DNA of 32,695 bases from an uncultured Candidatus Melainabacteria bacterium. GTDB taxonomy: Bacteria; Cyanobacteriota; Vampirovibrionia; Gastranaerophilales; Gastranaerophilaceae. A model generated the notes under the pieces. The model made no database searches. It saw only the letters and a program-made list of their open reading frames with translations, and was not told the DNA's origin. The stretch covers positions 1-32,695 of the forward strand of contig CAKUUX010000016.1 in assembly GCA_934693165.1 (NCBI GenBank), read 5' to 3'. Shown here one piece after another: positions 25,249 to 32,650 of this stretch (positions within the stretch are counted from its first letter, which is position 1; every line of letters starts with the position of its first letter). Both the position numbers and the translations under genes were made by a program.

Positions 25249-26278
25249 GTTCTTTGTATAATGCAATTTGTTTTTCAGTTAAATTTTTAGGTATAACGAT
25301 TTTTGCTTTAACGTTCAAATCGCCATAGCCACCTTCTTTTTTAGGAAGTCCTAAATCACGGAGTCTTAATGTTTTGCCTGAATTCATGCCTGCAGGAATC
25401 TTTATACTTATTGCCCCGTGTAAAGTTTTTATATCAGCTTTTGTACCTAAAACAGCTTGAGATGGGGTCAATTCAACTTCTTTTGTCAAATTTGTGCCAT
25501 CAACAGTGTACTCAGAATCTTTTATATTTATAATTAAATATAAATCACCTTTGTTTCCACGTGTGCCAGTCTTTCCTTCGCCTCTTAAACGAATTTTTTG
25601 ACCTTCTTTAACTTCTTTAGGTAATTTTACATGTACATTCTTTTCCTCAGAACGAATACCTGTTCCACCACAAAAACTGCAATAAGATTTGTCAGGTGGG
25701 CAAGAATTACATCTATCCATAACTTTAAATCTCACAGATAAATTTCCGTTAAAAATATCTTTTGCTGTTACATTAACTGTTCTTGTTATATCTAAATCTT
25801 CTTTTTTAGGTGCAGGTTGAGAATACATTTCTTCATCAAAACCCATATTTGAAGCTCTTGAACGACCTCTACTAGAACGTGAAGAAGTTCTTTGAGTAGA
25901 TGCGCCACTCATCATATCTCCGAATAGAGATGAGAAGAAATCCGAAAATCCACCTAAATCTCCAAAATTCATGCTTTGCGTAAAGCCTTGTGCACCACCT
26001 TGGTTAAAATTGAAATTAAAGTTTTCGTATCCTGGAGGAGGTGTAAAATCAGCACCACCTTGCCAATTTGCGCCTAAACTATCGTATCTTTGACGTTTTT
26101 CTTTATCACCTAAAACTTCGTAAGCTTCATTTATTTCTTTAAATTTTTGCTCAGCTTCTTTTGTTTTATTAACATCAGGGTGATATTTACGAGCTAATTT
26201 TCTATATGCAGACTTGATTTCTGCTTCTGTAGCTTCTCTTTTTACACCTAAAATTTCATAATAATCTTTGTATTTCAT
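25229..26278 (-). CDS. dnaJ: DnaJ-type Hsp40 co-chaperone with a reduced zinc-binding region
   Basis: 349 residues from the ATG at 26278. J domain at 1-70 with HPD at 33-35; Gly/Phe-rich linker at about 75-125 (FNFNFNQGG, GGFSDFFSSLFGD); Ser/Arg linker at 127-145; then client-binding beta domains (from LDITRTVNVTAKDIFNGN) and a C-terminal dimerisation part. Ordinary DnaJ has four CxxCxGxG repeats. Here only four cysteines remain: Cys190, Cys193, Cys200, Cys203 in CNSCPPDKSYCSFCGGTG, enough for one zinc site. The frame is open further upstream, but GGAG 7 nt before 26278 and the standard MKYKDYYEILGV start settle it. It lies 55 nt behind uvrC on the same strand. A CbpA-like name would also be defensible. 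Confidence 0.88.
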   Translation of the reverse strand: MKYKDYYEILGVKREATEAEIKSAYRKLARKYHPDVNKTKEAEQKFKEINEAYEVLGDKEKRQRYDSLGANWQGGADFTPPPGYENFNFNFNQGGAQGFTQSMNFGDLGGFSDFFSSLFGDMMSGASTQRTSSRSSRGRSRASNMGFDEEMYSQPAPKKEDLDITRTVNVTAKDIFNGNLSVRFKVMDRCNSCPPDKSYCSFCGGTGIRSEEKNVHVKLPKEVKEGQKIRLRGEGKTGTRGNKGDLYLIINIKDSEYTVDGTNLTKEVELTPSQAVLGTKADIKTLHGAISIKIPAGMNSGKTLRLRDLGLPKKEGGYGDLNVKAKIVIPKNLTEKQIALYKELSALEQ

Positions 26279-26333
26279 AAACAATCTCCATACTACATGA
26301 TAATACAAAATTTTTAAATCTTAAAAATATTAA

Positions 26334-27992
26334 TTATTTTTTAATAGATTGTTTAGAACGTAATTTTCTATGATAAGTTATTGCAAACCTATGAGCTTCA
26401 TCTCTTATTCGTTGGAACAAGAACAAAGCGTTAGAATTTTTTGCAAAAACGACAGGTTTTGACTTGTGAGGTTTGAAAATTTCTTCTTCACGTTTTGCTA
26501 AACTTACAAAATCAATTCCAGTTATACCCATTTTATCAACAATTTGCATTACAGAAGATAATTGACCTTTACCACCGTCAATAATTATCAAATCAGGTTT
26601 ATCCCAACCCTTTTTACCTAGATTATTAAATCTACGAGTAAGAACCTCTTTCATTGATAAAAAGTCATCTGGCTTACCTTCTGTAGAATTAACTTTGAAT
26701 TTTCTATATTCAGATTTTTTAGCAACACCATTTACAAATACGACCATAGATGCAACAGTATTTGTCCCTTGAATATGCGAAATATCGTAACATTCCATTC
26801 GGTATGGGAAATTTGATAAACCTAGTTTTTCAACAATATATGAACCTACTTCATTGAAGTTATCTTTTAATTTATTAGTTTCCTCAATTTTTGTTGTATC
26901 CAATAGATTTTGAGCATTCTTTTCTGCTAGTTTTAAAAGTTCAAGACCTTTTTGCGTTTTACCATAAGTAATTTTTATGTTTTTACCAGAAAGAATATTC
27001 AACCATTCTTCGTAAGTCTTTTTGTCTAAAACTTCTAAATGAGAAGAAATAATTTTGTCAGGAAAATCTTGTTGAATAGAATTATAATAGTCTTTTAGAA
27101 AAGTTTCTATAAGAAGCGTCATGTCTTCGTCAAAATTATTCGGATAAGCAAACTGTTTCTTATCGATTAAACGCCCTTCTCTGATATTCATAACTACAGC
27201 GACAAAAATGCCGTTTTCATACAAGAAATATAAGACATCTTCATTGAGCTTGGTATTTTCAGTAACAACCTTTTGTCGTTCAAGTGTTTTTTGCAAATCA
27301 TAGTAGCTATCTCTCAACCTTGCAGCTTTTTCAAACTGTTCAGTGTCTGAATATTTTTGAATTTGCTCCATCAATTTTTTAAGAAGTTCACTCTGTTTAC
27401 CTTTCAAAAACAACTCTGCTTGAGCAATAATATTTTTATATTCATCAGAGGAAATTTTATTTTGACAAGGAGCCATACAGCGTCCAATATCATAATAAAT
27501 ACAAGGTCTATTTTTAAATTTTGGAGTTTTGCATTGCTTAAGAGGAAAGATTTTCTTTAAAAAATCTAATGTCGAATACATTGCTCTTGCATCTGTATAA
27601 GGTCCATAATATCGACCTTTATCAGGATTTAAATTTTTCTTTCTTACAACAGTAATTCTCGGATAATCTTCGTCCGTAATAAGAAAATAAGGATATTTCT
27701 TATCATCTTTTAATAAAATATTATATTTTGGCTTATATTTTTTTATTAATTGAGATTCTAAAATCAACGCCTCTGCTTCAGAATCAGTTAAAATATATTC
27801 AAGACGCTCAATATGAGAAACGAGAATTTGAGTCTTTAACCTATCAACAGTTTTTCTAAAATAGCTTTTAATACGTTTTTTTAAGTTTTTAGCTTTACCA
27901 ACATAAATGACAGTACCGTCTTTATCGTAGTATAGATAACAGCCTGCAGAATCTGGTAAACATTTTAAAGTTTGCGCTAAGTTCTCGTTCAT
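26334..27992 (-). CDS. uvrC: Excinuclease ABC subunit C, lacking the C-terminal HhH domain
   Basis: 552 residues, about 50-60 shorter than usual. UvrC makes both incisions in nucleotide excision repair. N-terminal GIY-YIG nuclease domain: AGCYLYYDKDGTVIYVGKAKNLKKRIKSYF (about 17-46). A Cys cluster CKTPKFKNRPCIYYDIGRCMAPC follows, then the UVR helix pair (about 200-235), and the RNase H-like nuclease with ECYDISHIQG, IIIDGGKGQLSSV and RDEAHRFAITYHRK. The protein then stops at RSKQSIKK, where E. coli UvrC continues into the tandem helix-hairpin-helix. Only 55 nt separate the stop from dnaJ, so the missing domain is not encoded downstream. The ATG has no Shine-Dalgarno but an extended -10 seven nt upstream. 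Confidence 0.94.
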   Translation of the reverse strand: MNENLAQTLKCLPDSAGCYLYYDKDGTVIYVGKAKNLKKRIKSYFRKTVDRLKTQILVSHIERLEYILTDSEAEALILESQLIKKYKPKYNILLKDDKKYPYFLITDEDYPRITVVRKKNLNPDKGRYYGPYTDARAMYSTLDFLKKIFPLKQCKTPKFKNRPCIYYDIGRCMAPCQNKISSDEYKNIIAQAELFLKGKQSELLKKLMEQIQKYSDTEQFEKAARLRDSYYDLQKTLERQKVVTENTKLNEDVLYFLYENGIFVAVVMNIREGRLIDKKQFAYPNNFDEDMTLLIETFLKDYYNSIQQDFPDKIISSHLEVLDKKTYEEWLNILSGKNIKITYGKTQKGLELLKLAEKNAQNLLDTTKIEETNKLKDNFNEVGSYIVEKLGLSNFPYRMECYDISHIQGTNTVASMVVFVNGVAKKSEYRKFKVNSTEGKPDDFLSMKEVLTRRFNNLGKKGWDKPDLIIIDGGKGQLSSVMQIVDKMGITGIDFVSLAKREEEIFKPHKSKPVVFAKNSNALFLFQRIRDEAHRFAITYHRKLRSKQSIKK

Positions 27993-27999
27993 AATCCAA

Positions 28000-28008
28000 A
28001 TTATAACA
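28000..28008 (-). promoter_or_regulatory. uvrC: Extended -10 element of uvrC (leaderless type)
   Basis: The minus strand reads TGTTATAAT, a perfect extended -10, followed by 7 nt and the uvrC ATG at 27992. A start at the A of the ATG, or one base before it, is predicted. Confidence 0.6.
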
Positions 28009-28059
28009 CGATTTTTAGTTAATAAAAGTTAAAAATAAAACCAAATTTGAAATTAGGTA

Positions 28060-28065
28060 TATAAT
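28060..28065 (+). promoter_or_regulatory. -10 element of the rpaA-like gene (leaderless type)
   Basis: TATAAT, then TAGTTT (6 nt), then the ATG at 28072. No Shine-Dalgarno at a usable distance. It is divergent from the uvrC -10, with the two hexamers only about 55 nt apart. Confidence 0.6.
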
Positions 28066-28071
28066 TAGTTT

Positions 28072-28770
28072 ATGGAAATCAAGATTTTAGTTGTAGACGA
28101 TGACTTAGCAATAAATGAATTAATTAAGGTTAACCTTGAATTATCAGGATACAAGGTTATTCAAGCTTACGACGGTATCAATGGTTTTGCGTTGGCAAAA
28201 CAGGAATTACCAAGTTTAATTATTCTTGATTGTATGATGCCAGAAGTAGATGGATTTACAGTTGCACAAAGAATTCGCCAAAATGAAGAAACAAAAGAAA
28301 TTCCAATTCTTATGCTAACAGCTCTTTCTCAACTAAACGATAAGGTTAAAGGCTTTAACATAGGCGTTGATGACTACTTGTGTAAACCATTCGAAATGGA
28401 AGAATTGCAAGTTAGAGTAAGAGCTCTATTAAAACGTTCAAGACAGCTTCCAGAATCTCTTTGTAGCAGAGAATTGCTATCATTAGATGAAGTAACCTTG
28501 CTCCCTGAATCATATAGCATTAAAATCAACGACAAGGTTGCTAAACTTACACCTATAGAATTTGATATATTTAACTTATTATTTCAAAATCACGGGAATA
28601 TGGTTTCTTCCTCAAAACTTTTACAAGAAGTATGGGGTTATTCACCAAGCGATGATGTAGAAACAATCAGAGTTCATATAAGACACTTACGTAGCAAAAT
28701 AGACAAAATTGCAGACGGCAAAAAATATATCGAAACAATATATGGTGGAGGATATAAATTAAATATCTAA
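28072..28770 (+). CDS. rpaA: OmpR-family response regulator, RpaA-like
   Basis: 232 residues. Receiver domain 1-120: acidic pocket VVDDD (8-12), phospho-acceptor Asp53 in ILDCMMPEVDGF, the conserved Thr in LTALS, and Lys in CKPF. DNA-binding winged-helix domain about 135-232: LTPIEFDIFNLLFQNHG, LLQEVWGYSPSDDVETIRVHIRHLRSKI and the ETIYGGGYKL wing. From memory it matches cyanobacterial RpaA over its full length (NLE..GY.V.QA.DGI.G.AL, DKV.GFN.G.DDYL.KPFE, WGY.P.DD.ETIRVHIRHLR.K), better than RpaB or PhoB, and Asp53 is also the RpaA phosphosite. RpaA is the output regulator of the cyanobacterial circadian clock via SasA. No kinase or kai gene is in the window, so its input here is unknown. Confidence 0.88.
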   Translation: MEIKILVVDDDLAINELIKVNLELSGYKVIQAYDGINGFALAKQELPSLIILDCMMPEVDGFTVAQRIRQNEETKEIPILMLTALSQLNDKVKGFNIGVDDYLCKPFEMEELQVRVRALLKRSRQLPESLCSRELLSLDEVTLLPESYSIKINDKVAKLTPIEFDIFNLLFQNHGNMVSSSKLLQEVWGYSPSDDVETIRVHIRHLRSKIDKIADGKKYIETIYGGGYKLNI

Positions 28771-30576
28771 TTAGCCTTCATCTTCAAGGCTTAGAACAGC
28801 CATAAATGCTTCTTGTGGTACTTCAACACGTCCAACTGCTTTCATACGTTTTTTACCACGTTTTTGTTTTTCTAACAATTTACGTTTACGAGTAATATCA
28901 CCACCATAACATTTATCAAGTACGCTTTTTCTTAATGCCTTGATATTTGTTCTAGCAATAACTCTTCCTCCAACTGCAGCTTGAATTGGAACTTCAAACA
29001 ATTGTCTTGGAATAATAGTTTTTAATTTTTCTGTTAATTTTTGACCAATGTAAAAGGCATTATCCTTATGACAAATAACTGAAAGAGCATCAACTACTTC
29101 TCCAGCAAGCATAACATCAAGTTTTACAAGACTAGATTTTTTATAATCACAGAATTCGTAATCCATACTTGCGTAACCTTTTGTACGAGATTTTAATTGG
29201 TCATAAAAATCAGTAATAACTTCACTTAACGGAATATGGTATTCAAGATTTACACGAACTTTATCAATATAAGTCATATTAACAAAAATACCACGTTTTG
29301 ATTGAGTTAAATCCATTAATGTACCAACAAATTCATTTGGAGCAATAATGTCAACTTTTACATAAGGTTCTTCAATAAATTCAATTTGTCCTGCTGGTGG
29401 TAAATTCGCAGGGTTATCGATTTGAAGAACTTCACCAGTTGTTGTATGAACATGATAAATTACAGATGGTGCAGTAGTTACAAGCGACAAATCATACTCC
29501 CTTTCAAGTCTTTCTTGCGCAATTTCCATGTGTAACATACCTAAGAAACCACATCTAAACCCAAAGCCAAGAGCACTTGACGTTTCTGGTTCAAATGTAA
29601 TACTGCTATCTGATAATTTTAATTTTTCTAACGCTTCTTTTAAATCTTGGTAATCCTCGTTATCGACAGGATACATACCAGAAAATACCATTGGTAAAGC
29701 TTCTTGATACCCAGGTAGAGCTTCTTTTGCAGGATTGTCCACTGTTGTTATTGTATCACCAACAAAACGAGTAATTTCCTTAATAGAACCTGCAAAATAT
29801 CCTACATCACCACATTTAAGATTTTCACAAGGCACTCTGTTAGGAGTAAGATAACCTAGCTCTACTACATCATACTCTTTGCCTGATGCCATAAATCTTA
29901 TCTTGTCACCATTTTTGATTTTACCATCCATAATTTTGAATAGACAAACAGTACCTAAATATGAATCATAAGCACTATCAAAAACTAGAGCTCTTAATGG
30001 CTCATCAGAAGTGTCTTTTGGTGGTGGAATTAAATCAACTACAGCTTCTAAAACATCACCTATGCCTTCACCTGTCTTTGCGCTAACTGGAATAGCCAAA
30101 GACGCATCAATACCTAAAACTTCTTCTATTTCAGCTTTGACTCTTTCTACATCAGCTGATGGCAAATCTATTTTGTTAATAACTGGAATAATTTCTAAGT
30201 TTTGTTCTGCAGCAAGATAAACATTTGCTAATGTTTGAGCTTCAACACCTTGTGTAGCATCAACGATAAGCAAGGCACCTTCACATGCAGCAAGAGAACG
30301 AGAAACTTCGTATGTAAAATCAACGTGACCAGGAGTATCAATTAAGTTTAACTCGTATTCTTTACCATTTTTTGCAGTATATTTCATACGAGCAGTATTT
30401 AATTTAATGGTAATACCACGTTCACGTTCAATATCCATAGAATCAAGCAATTGATCTTGCATGTCACGCTTGCTAATAGTATCAGTTGCTTCAAGCAAAC
30501 GGTCTGCCAATGTTGATTTACCATGGTCAATGTGCGCAATTATACAAAAATTTCTAACATTATCTCTATACTTCAT
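28771..30576 (-). CDS. lepA: Elongation factor 4 (LepA), ribosome-associated GTPase
   Basis: 601 residues, full length. GTPase motifs: AHIDHGKST (G1), RGITIK (G2), DTPGHVDF (G3), NKIDLP (G4) and SAKTG (G5). Then come domain II, the EF-G-like domains III and V (GFRCGFLGMLHMEIAQERLEREY, YVKVDIIAPNEFVG), and the LepA-only C-terminal domain ending in GGDITRKRKLLEKQKRGKKRMKAVG with QEAFMAVL. LepA is thought to back-translocate or remodel ribosomes and assist 30S assembly. The stop directly abuts the rpaA-like stop, tail to tail with zero spacing. There is no Shine-Dalgarno at the ATG; TATAAT lies 6 nt upstream. Confidence 0.97.
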   Translation of the reverse strand: MKYRDNVRNFCIIAHIDHGKSTLADRLLEATDTISKRDMQDQLLDSMDIERERGITIKLNTARMKYTAKNGKEYELNLIDTPGHVDFTYEVSRSLAACEGALLIVDATQGVEAQTLANVYLAAEQNLEIIPVINKIDLPSADVERVKAEIEEVLGIDASLAIPVSAKTGEGIGDVLEAVVDLIPPPKDTSDEPLRALVFDSAYDSYLGTVCLFKIMDGKIKNGDKIRFMASGKEYDVVELGYLTPNRVPCENLKCGDVGYFAGSIKEITRFVGDTITTVDNPAKEALPGYQEALPMVFSGMYPVDNEDYQDLKEALEKLKLSDSSITFEPETSSALGFGFRCGFLGMLHMEIAQERLEREYDLSLVTTAPSVIYHVHTTTGEVLQIDNPANLPPAGQIEFIEEPYVKVDIIAPNEFVGTLMDLTQSKRGIFVNMTYIDKVRVNLEYHIPLSEVITDFYDQLKSRTKGYASMDYEFCDYKKSSLVKLDVMLAGEVVDALSVICHKDNAFYIGQKLTEKLKTIIPRQLFEVPIQAAVGGRVIARTNIKALRKSVLDKCYGGDITRKRKLLEKQKRGKKRMKAVGRVEVPQEAFMAVLSLEDEG

Positions 30577-30582
30577 AACATT

Positions 30583-30588
30583 ATTATA
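30583..30588 (-). promoter_or_regulatory. lepA: -10 element of lepA (leaderless type)
   Basis: The minus strand reads TATAAT, then AATGTT (6 nt), then the lepA ATG at 30576. Predicted leaderless start. Confidence 0.6.
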
Positions 30589-30615
30589 TCTATAAACGCG
30601 TCCATTTGTAAACTA

Positions 30616-30646
30616 TTGACTTTTAAACTTGAAATTATAATATAAA
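30616..30646 (+). promoter_or_regulatory. pilT: Promoter of pilT (near-leaderless)
   Basis: TTGACT at 30616-30621 is a good -35. TATAAT at 30636-30641 (spacer 14) or the overlapping TATAAA at 30641-30646 (spacer 19) can serve as -10; neither spacing is ideal. The ATG at 30650 is 8 or 3 nt downstream and has no Shine-Dalgarno, so the leader would be at most a few bases. Confidence 0.5.
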
Positions 30647-30649
30647 TAT

Positions 30650-31720
30650 ATGCTTATTGAAGAATTATTGGAACTAGCAACATATAAAAAAGCGAGTGAC
30701 TTGCACATTTCAGCAGGATTACCTCCTGTTATCCGTGTTGACGGTAGACTTATCAGAGTTGACCAACAAGTTTTATCGCCAGATGATGTTGAATCTTTAG
30801 TTTTTCCAATGCTTTCAAACGAACAAAGACGTAGACTTGAACAAGAGTGGGAATTAGACTTTTCTTATGGTGTTCAAGGCTTGAGCAGATTTCGTGTAAA
30901 TATTTACAAAGATAAAGGAAGCTATGCTGCTGCATTTAGAACAATTAATTCTGTAGCTCCATCATTTGACACTTTAGGCCTTCCAGATATCGTAAAAAAA
31001 GTTTCAGATAGACCTAGAGGTTTGGTTCTTGTTACTGGACCTACAGGCTCAGGGAAATCAACTACATTGGCAACAATGATTGATTACATTAATTCAACAA
31101 GAGCAGAACATATTCTTACAATTGAAGACCCTATTGAGTTTGTACATAAATCTAAAAAAAGTATTATTCACCAACGTGAATTAGGTCAAGATACACGTTC
31201 TTTCTCAAATGCGCTACGTTCTGCATTAAGAGAAGATCCTGATGTTATTCTTGTAGGTGAGATGCGTGACCTTGAAACTATTAGACTAGCCATCACAGCA
31301 GCAGAAACTGGGCACTTGGTTTTCGGTACTTTGCATACATCTTCTGCATCTCAAACAATCGACCGTATCGTTGACGTTTTCCCAGAAGGTCAACAACAAC
31401 AAATTAGAATTCAGTTATCCACATCATTGGTCGCTGTTCTATCTCAAACTTTGTTACCAAGATTAATGCCAGATGGTTCAAAACAAGGTCGTATTCTTGC
31501 TCAAGAAATTTTGCTTGTAAACCCTGCGATTGCAAACTTAATTCGTGAAGCAAAAACAGCTCAAATTTACTCAACTATCCAAACAAACCAAGGTTCAGGT
31601 ATGCAAACACTTGAAATGGCACTAAAAGACTTGTGTAAACAAAAGATGATTGCCATTGATGATGCGCTTTCTAAATCAGCAAGACCTGACGAATTAAAAA
31701 GACTTTTACAGCAACAATAG
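30650..31720 (+). CDS. pilT: Type IV pilus retraction ATPase PilT
   Basis: 356 residues, the normal size. The N-terminal PAS-like domain starts with IEELLELATYKKASDLHISAGLPPVIRVDG, very close to textbook PilT. Walker A is GPTGSGKST (130-138), the Asp box is EDPIEFVH, Walker B is DVILVGEMRDLETI, and the His box region reads GHLVFGTLHTSSASQTIDRIVDVFP. The retraction-specific AIRNLIRE-like helix appears as NPAIANLIREAKTAQIYSTIQ. PilT powers pilus retraction for twitching motility or DNA uptake; it differs from PilB by its small size. No other pilus gene is in the window. A terminator follows 24 nt downstream, so pilT is probably transcribed alone. Confidence 0.96.
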   Translation: MLIEELLELATYKKASDLHISAGLPPVIRVDGRLIRVDQQVLSPDDVESLVFPMLSNEQRRRLEQEWELDFSYGVQGLSRFRVNIYKDKGSYAAAFRTINSVAPSFDTLGLPDIVKKVSDRPRGLVLVTGPTGSGKSTTLATMIDYINSTRAEHILTIEDPIEFVHKSKKSIIHQRELGQDTRSFSNALRSALREDPDVILVGEMRDLETIRLAITAAETGHLVFGTLHTSSASQTIDRIVDVFPEGQQQQIRIQLSTSLVAVLSQTLLPRLMPDGSKQGRILAQEILLVNPAIANLIREAKTAQIYSTIQTNQGSGMQTLEMALKDLCKQKMIAIDDALSKSARPDELKRLLQQQ

Positions 31721-31744
31721 ATTATTGTAATTAGATTTAATAAT

Positions 31745-31784
31745 AAAAAGACGTTGGCTAAAACACAGTCAGCGTCTTTTTATT
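31745..31784 (+). terminator. Intrinsic terminator after pilT
   Basis: Arms 31745-31759 and 31767-31781 pair over 15 positions with two G-T wobbles, with a 7-nt loop (AAAACAC) and a T-run at 31777-31781 followed by ATT. The flanking A-run makes it partly bidirectional, but no convergent gene ends here. Confidence 0.88.
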
Positions 31785-31800
31785 GACGAATAGTATATAC

Positions 31801-31871
31801 TAATTATTAACTTTTGTTAAGCAAAATTAAACAAAAAGAGCAATTTTTTAAAAGAAATTTACTTTATTATA
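31801..31871 (+). repeat. Upstream region of the 200-residue gene, copy 1 of a diverged direct repeat
   Basis: TAATTATTA at 31801-31809, then GCAATTTTTT at 31840-31849, an AAAGAAATT stretch and TACTTTATTATA ending at 31871. The same order of blocks recurs at 32572-32650. TATTAT at 31865-31870 could be the -10 of the downstream gene, giving a leader of about 28 nt. Confidence 0.5.
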
Positions 31872-31905
31872 GTACGAGGACATTAAAGACACACGGAGAA
31901 CAAAA

Positions 31906-32508
31906 ATGGGTTTCTTACTTTTCGCAGGAAGAAAATTACAATTGAAAGCACGCATCAATCAATTAAATTATAGAGGCATGCAATTAAGCCAAGAGCAACA
32001 AACAATATCTGCTCAAATCGCTGAAAAACAAAAAGCTATTAACGCAGCTAAAAACCAAGTTAATACTCAATCTCAACAGTTTGTGTTGGGTAACATCTTG
32101 AATGGATTGGGCACAAACTCAACAGTTCAAGAAATGTTAAGAGCAAAAGGCTTAGGTTCTTGCTCAACACAAGATTTGCAAACTTTATTACAAGGTGGCA
32201 AAATTTCAGCTGAAGGTCAAGACTTCCAACTTGACGCAAGCGACTTGTCTTCTATCTCTGGTGTATATCAACAATTACAATATCAAAGTCAAATGCAAGC
32301 ATCTTATGCAAGCAACATCATCAACAGTGTCCTTGATGCATCAAGCCAAGCTGACTTAGCAGTATTAAATGCAAAAGATTCTCAAATATCTCTTGAATTG
32401 GATAACAACGAATCTCAATTGACACTATTAACAAATGAATATCAACAAGTTAAGAAAGCTGAAAGCAGCGAAGCTCAAAACTGTACATCTAGCTACGGTT
32501 TAGCATAA
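31906..32508 (+). CDS. Uncharacterised coiled-coil protein (200 residues)
   Basis: Predicted soluble, with no signal peptide. Residues about 10-55 (KLQLKARINQLNYRGMQLSQEQQTISAQIAEKQKAINAAKNQ) form a heptad-rich helix. The centre (60-115) is Gly/Leu/Gln-rich (FVLGNILNGLGTNSTVQEMLRAKGLGSCSTQDLQTLLQGG), and residues about 150-190 form another helix (LNAKDSQISLELDNNESQLTLLTNEYQQV). Rich in Gln, Asn and Ser, with two cysteines. The start is clear: CGGAGAAC places GGAG about 8 nt before the ATG. Own promoter region and a perfect terminator downstream make it a single-gene, probably well-expressed unit. The layout of two helices with a variable middle resembles secreted helical or filament-tip proteins, but I recognise no family and assign no function. 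Confidence 0.8.
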   Translation: MGFLLFAGRKLQLKARINQLNYRGMQLSQEQQTISAQIAEKQKAINAAKNQVNTQSQQFVLGNILNGLGTNSTVQEMLRAKGLGSCSTQDLQTLLQGGKISAEGQDFQLDASDLSSISGVYQQLQYQSQMQASYASNIINSVLDASSQADLAVLNAKDSQISLELDNNESQLTLLTNEYQQVKKAESSEAQNCTSSYGLA

Positions 32509-32530
32509 GCAAAAAGTAAATGTGAATTAT

Positions 32531-32560
32531 AAAAAGTCCAAGTTTATACTTGGACTTTTT
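32531..32560 (+). terminator. Intrinsic terminator after the 200-residue gene
   Basis: Perfect 13-bp hairpin (32531-32543 with 32548-32560, loop TTAT), ending in five Ts. It lies 22 nt after the stop codon. Confidence 0.92.
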
Positions 32561-32571
32561 GTTGTAGATAT

Positions 32572-32650
32572 TAATTATTAAGTAATGTAAAGCCTAAAAC
32601 CCAGATATAACTTAAAAGGCAATTTTTGAGAAGAAAAATACTTAATAATA
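32572..32650 (+). repeat. Copy 2 of the diverged upstream repeat, at the right edge
   Basis: TAATTATTA at 32572-32580, GGCAATTTTTGAG at 32618-32630, an AAGAAAAA stretch and TACTTAATAATA at 32639-32650, in the same order as at 31801-31871, with 8 nt more between the first two blocks. This suggests the promoter of another gene, perhaps a paralogue of the 200-residue protein, starting beyond the window. From 32651 to 32695 the sequence is purine-rich and I see no start codon with support. Confidence 0.45.
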
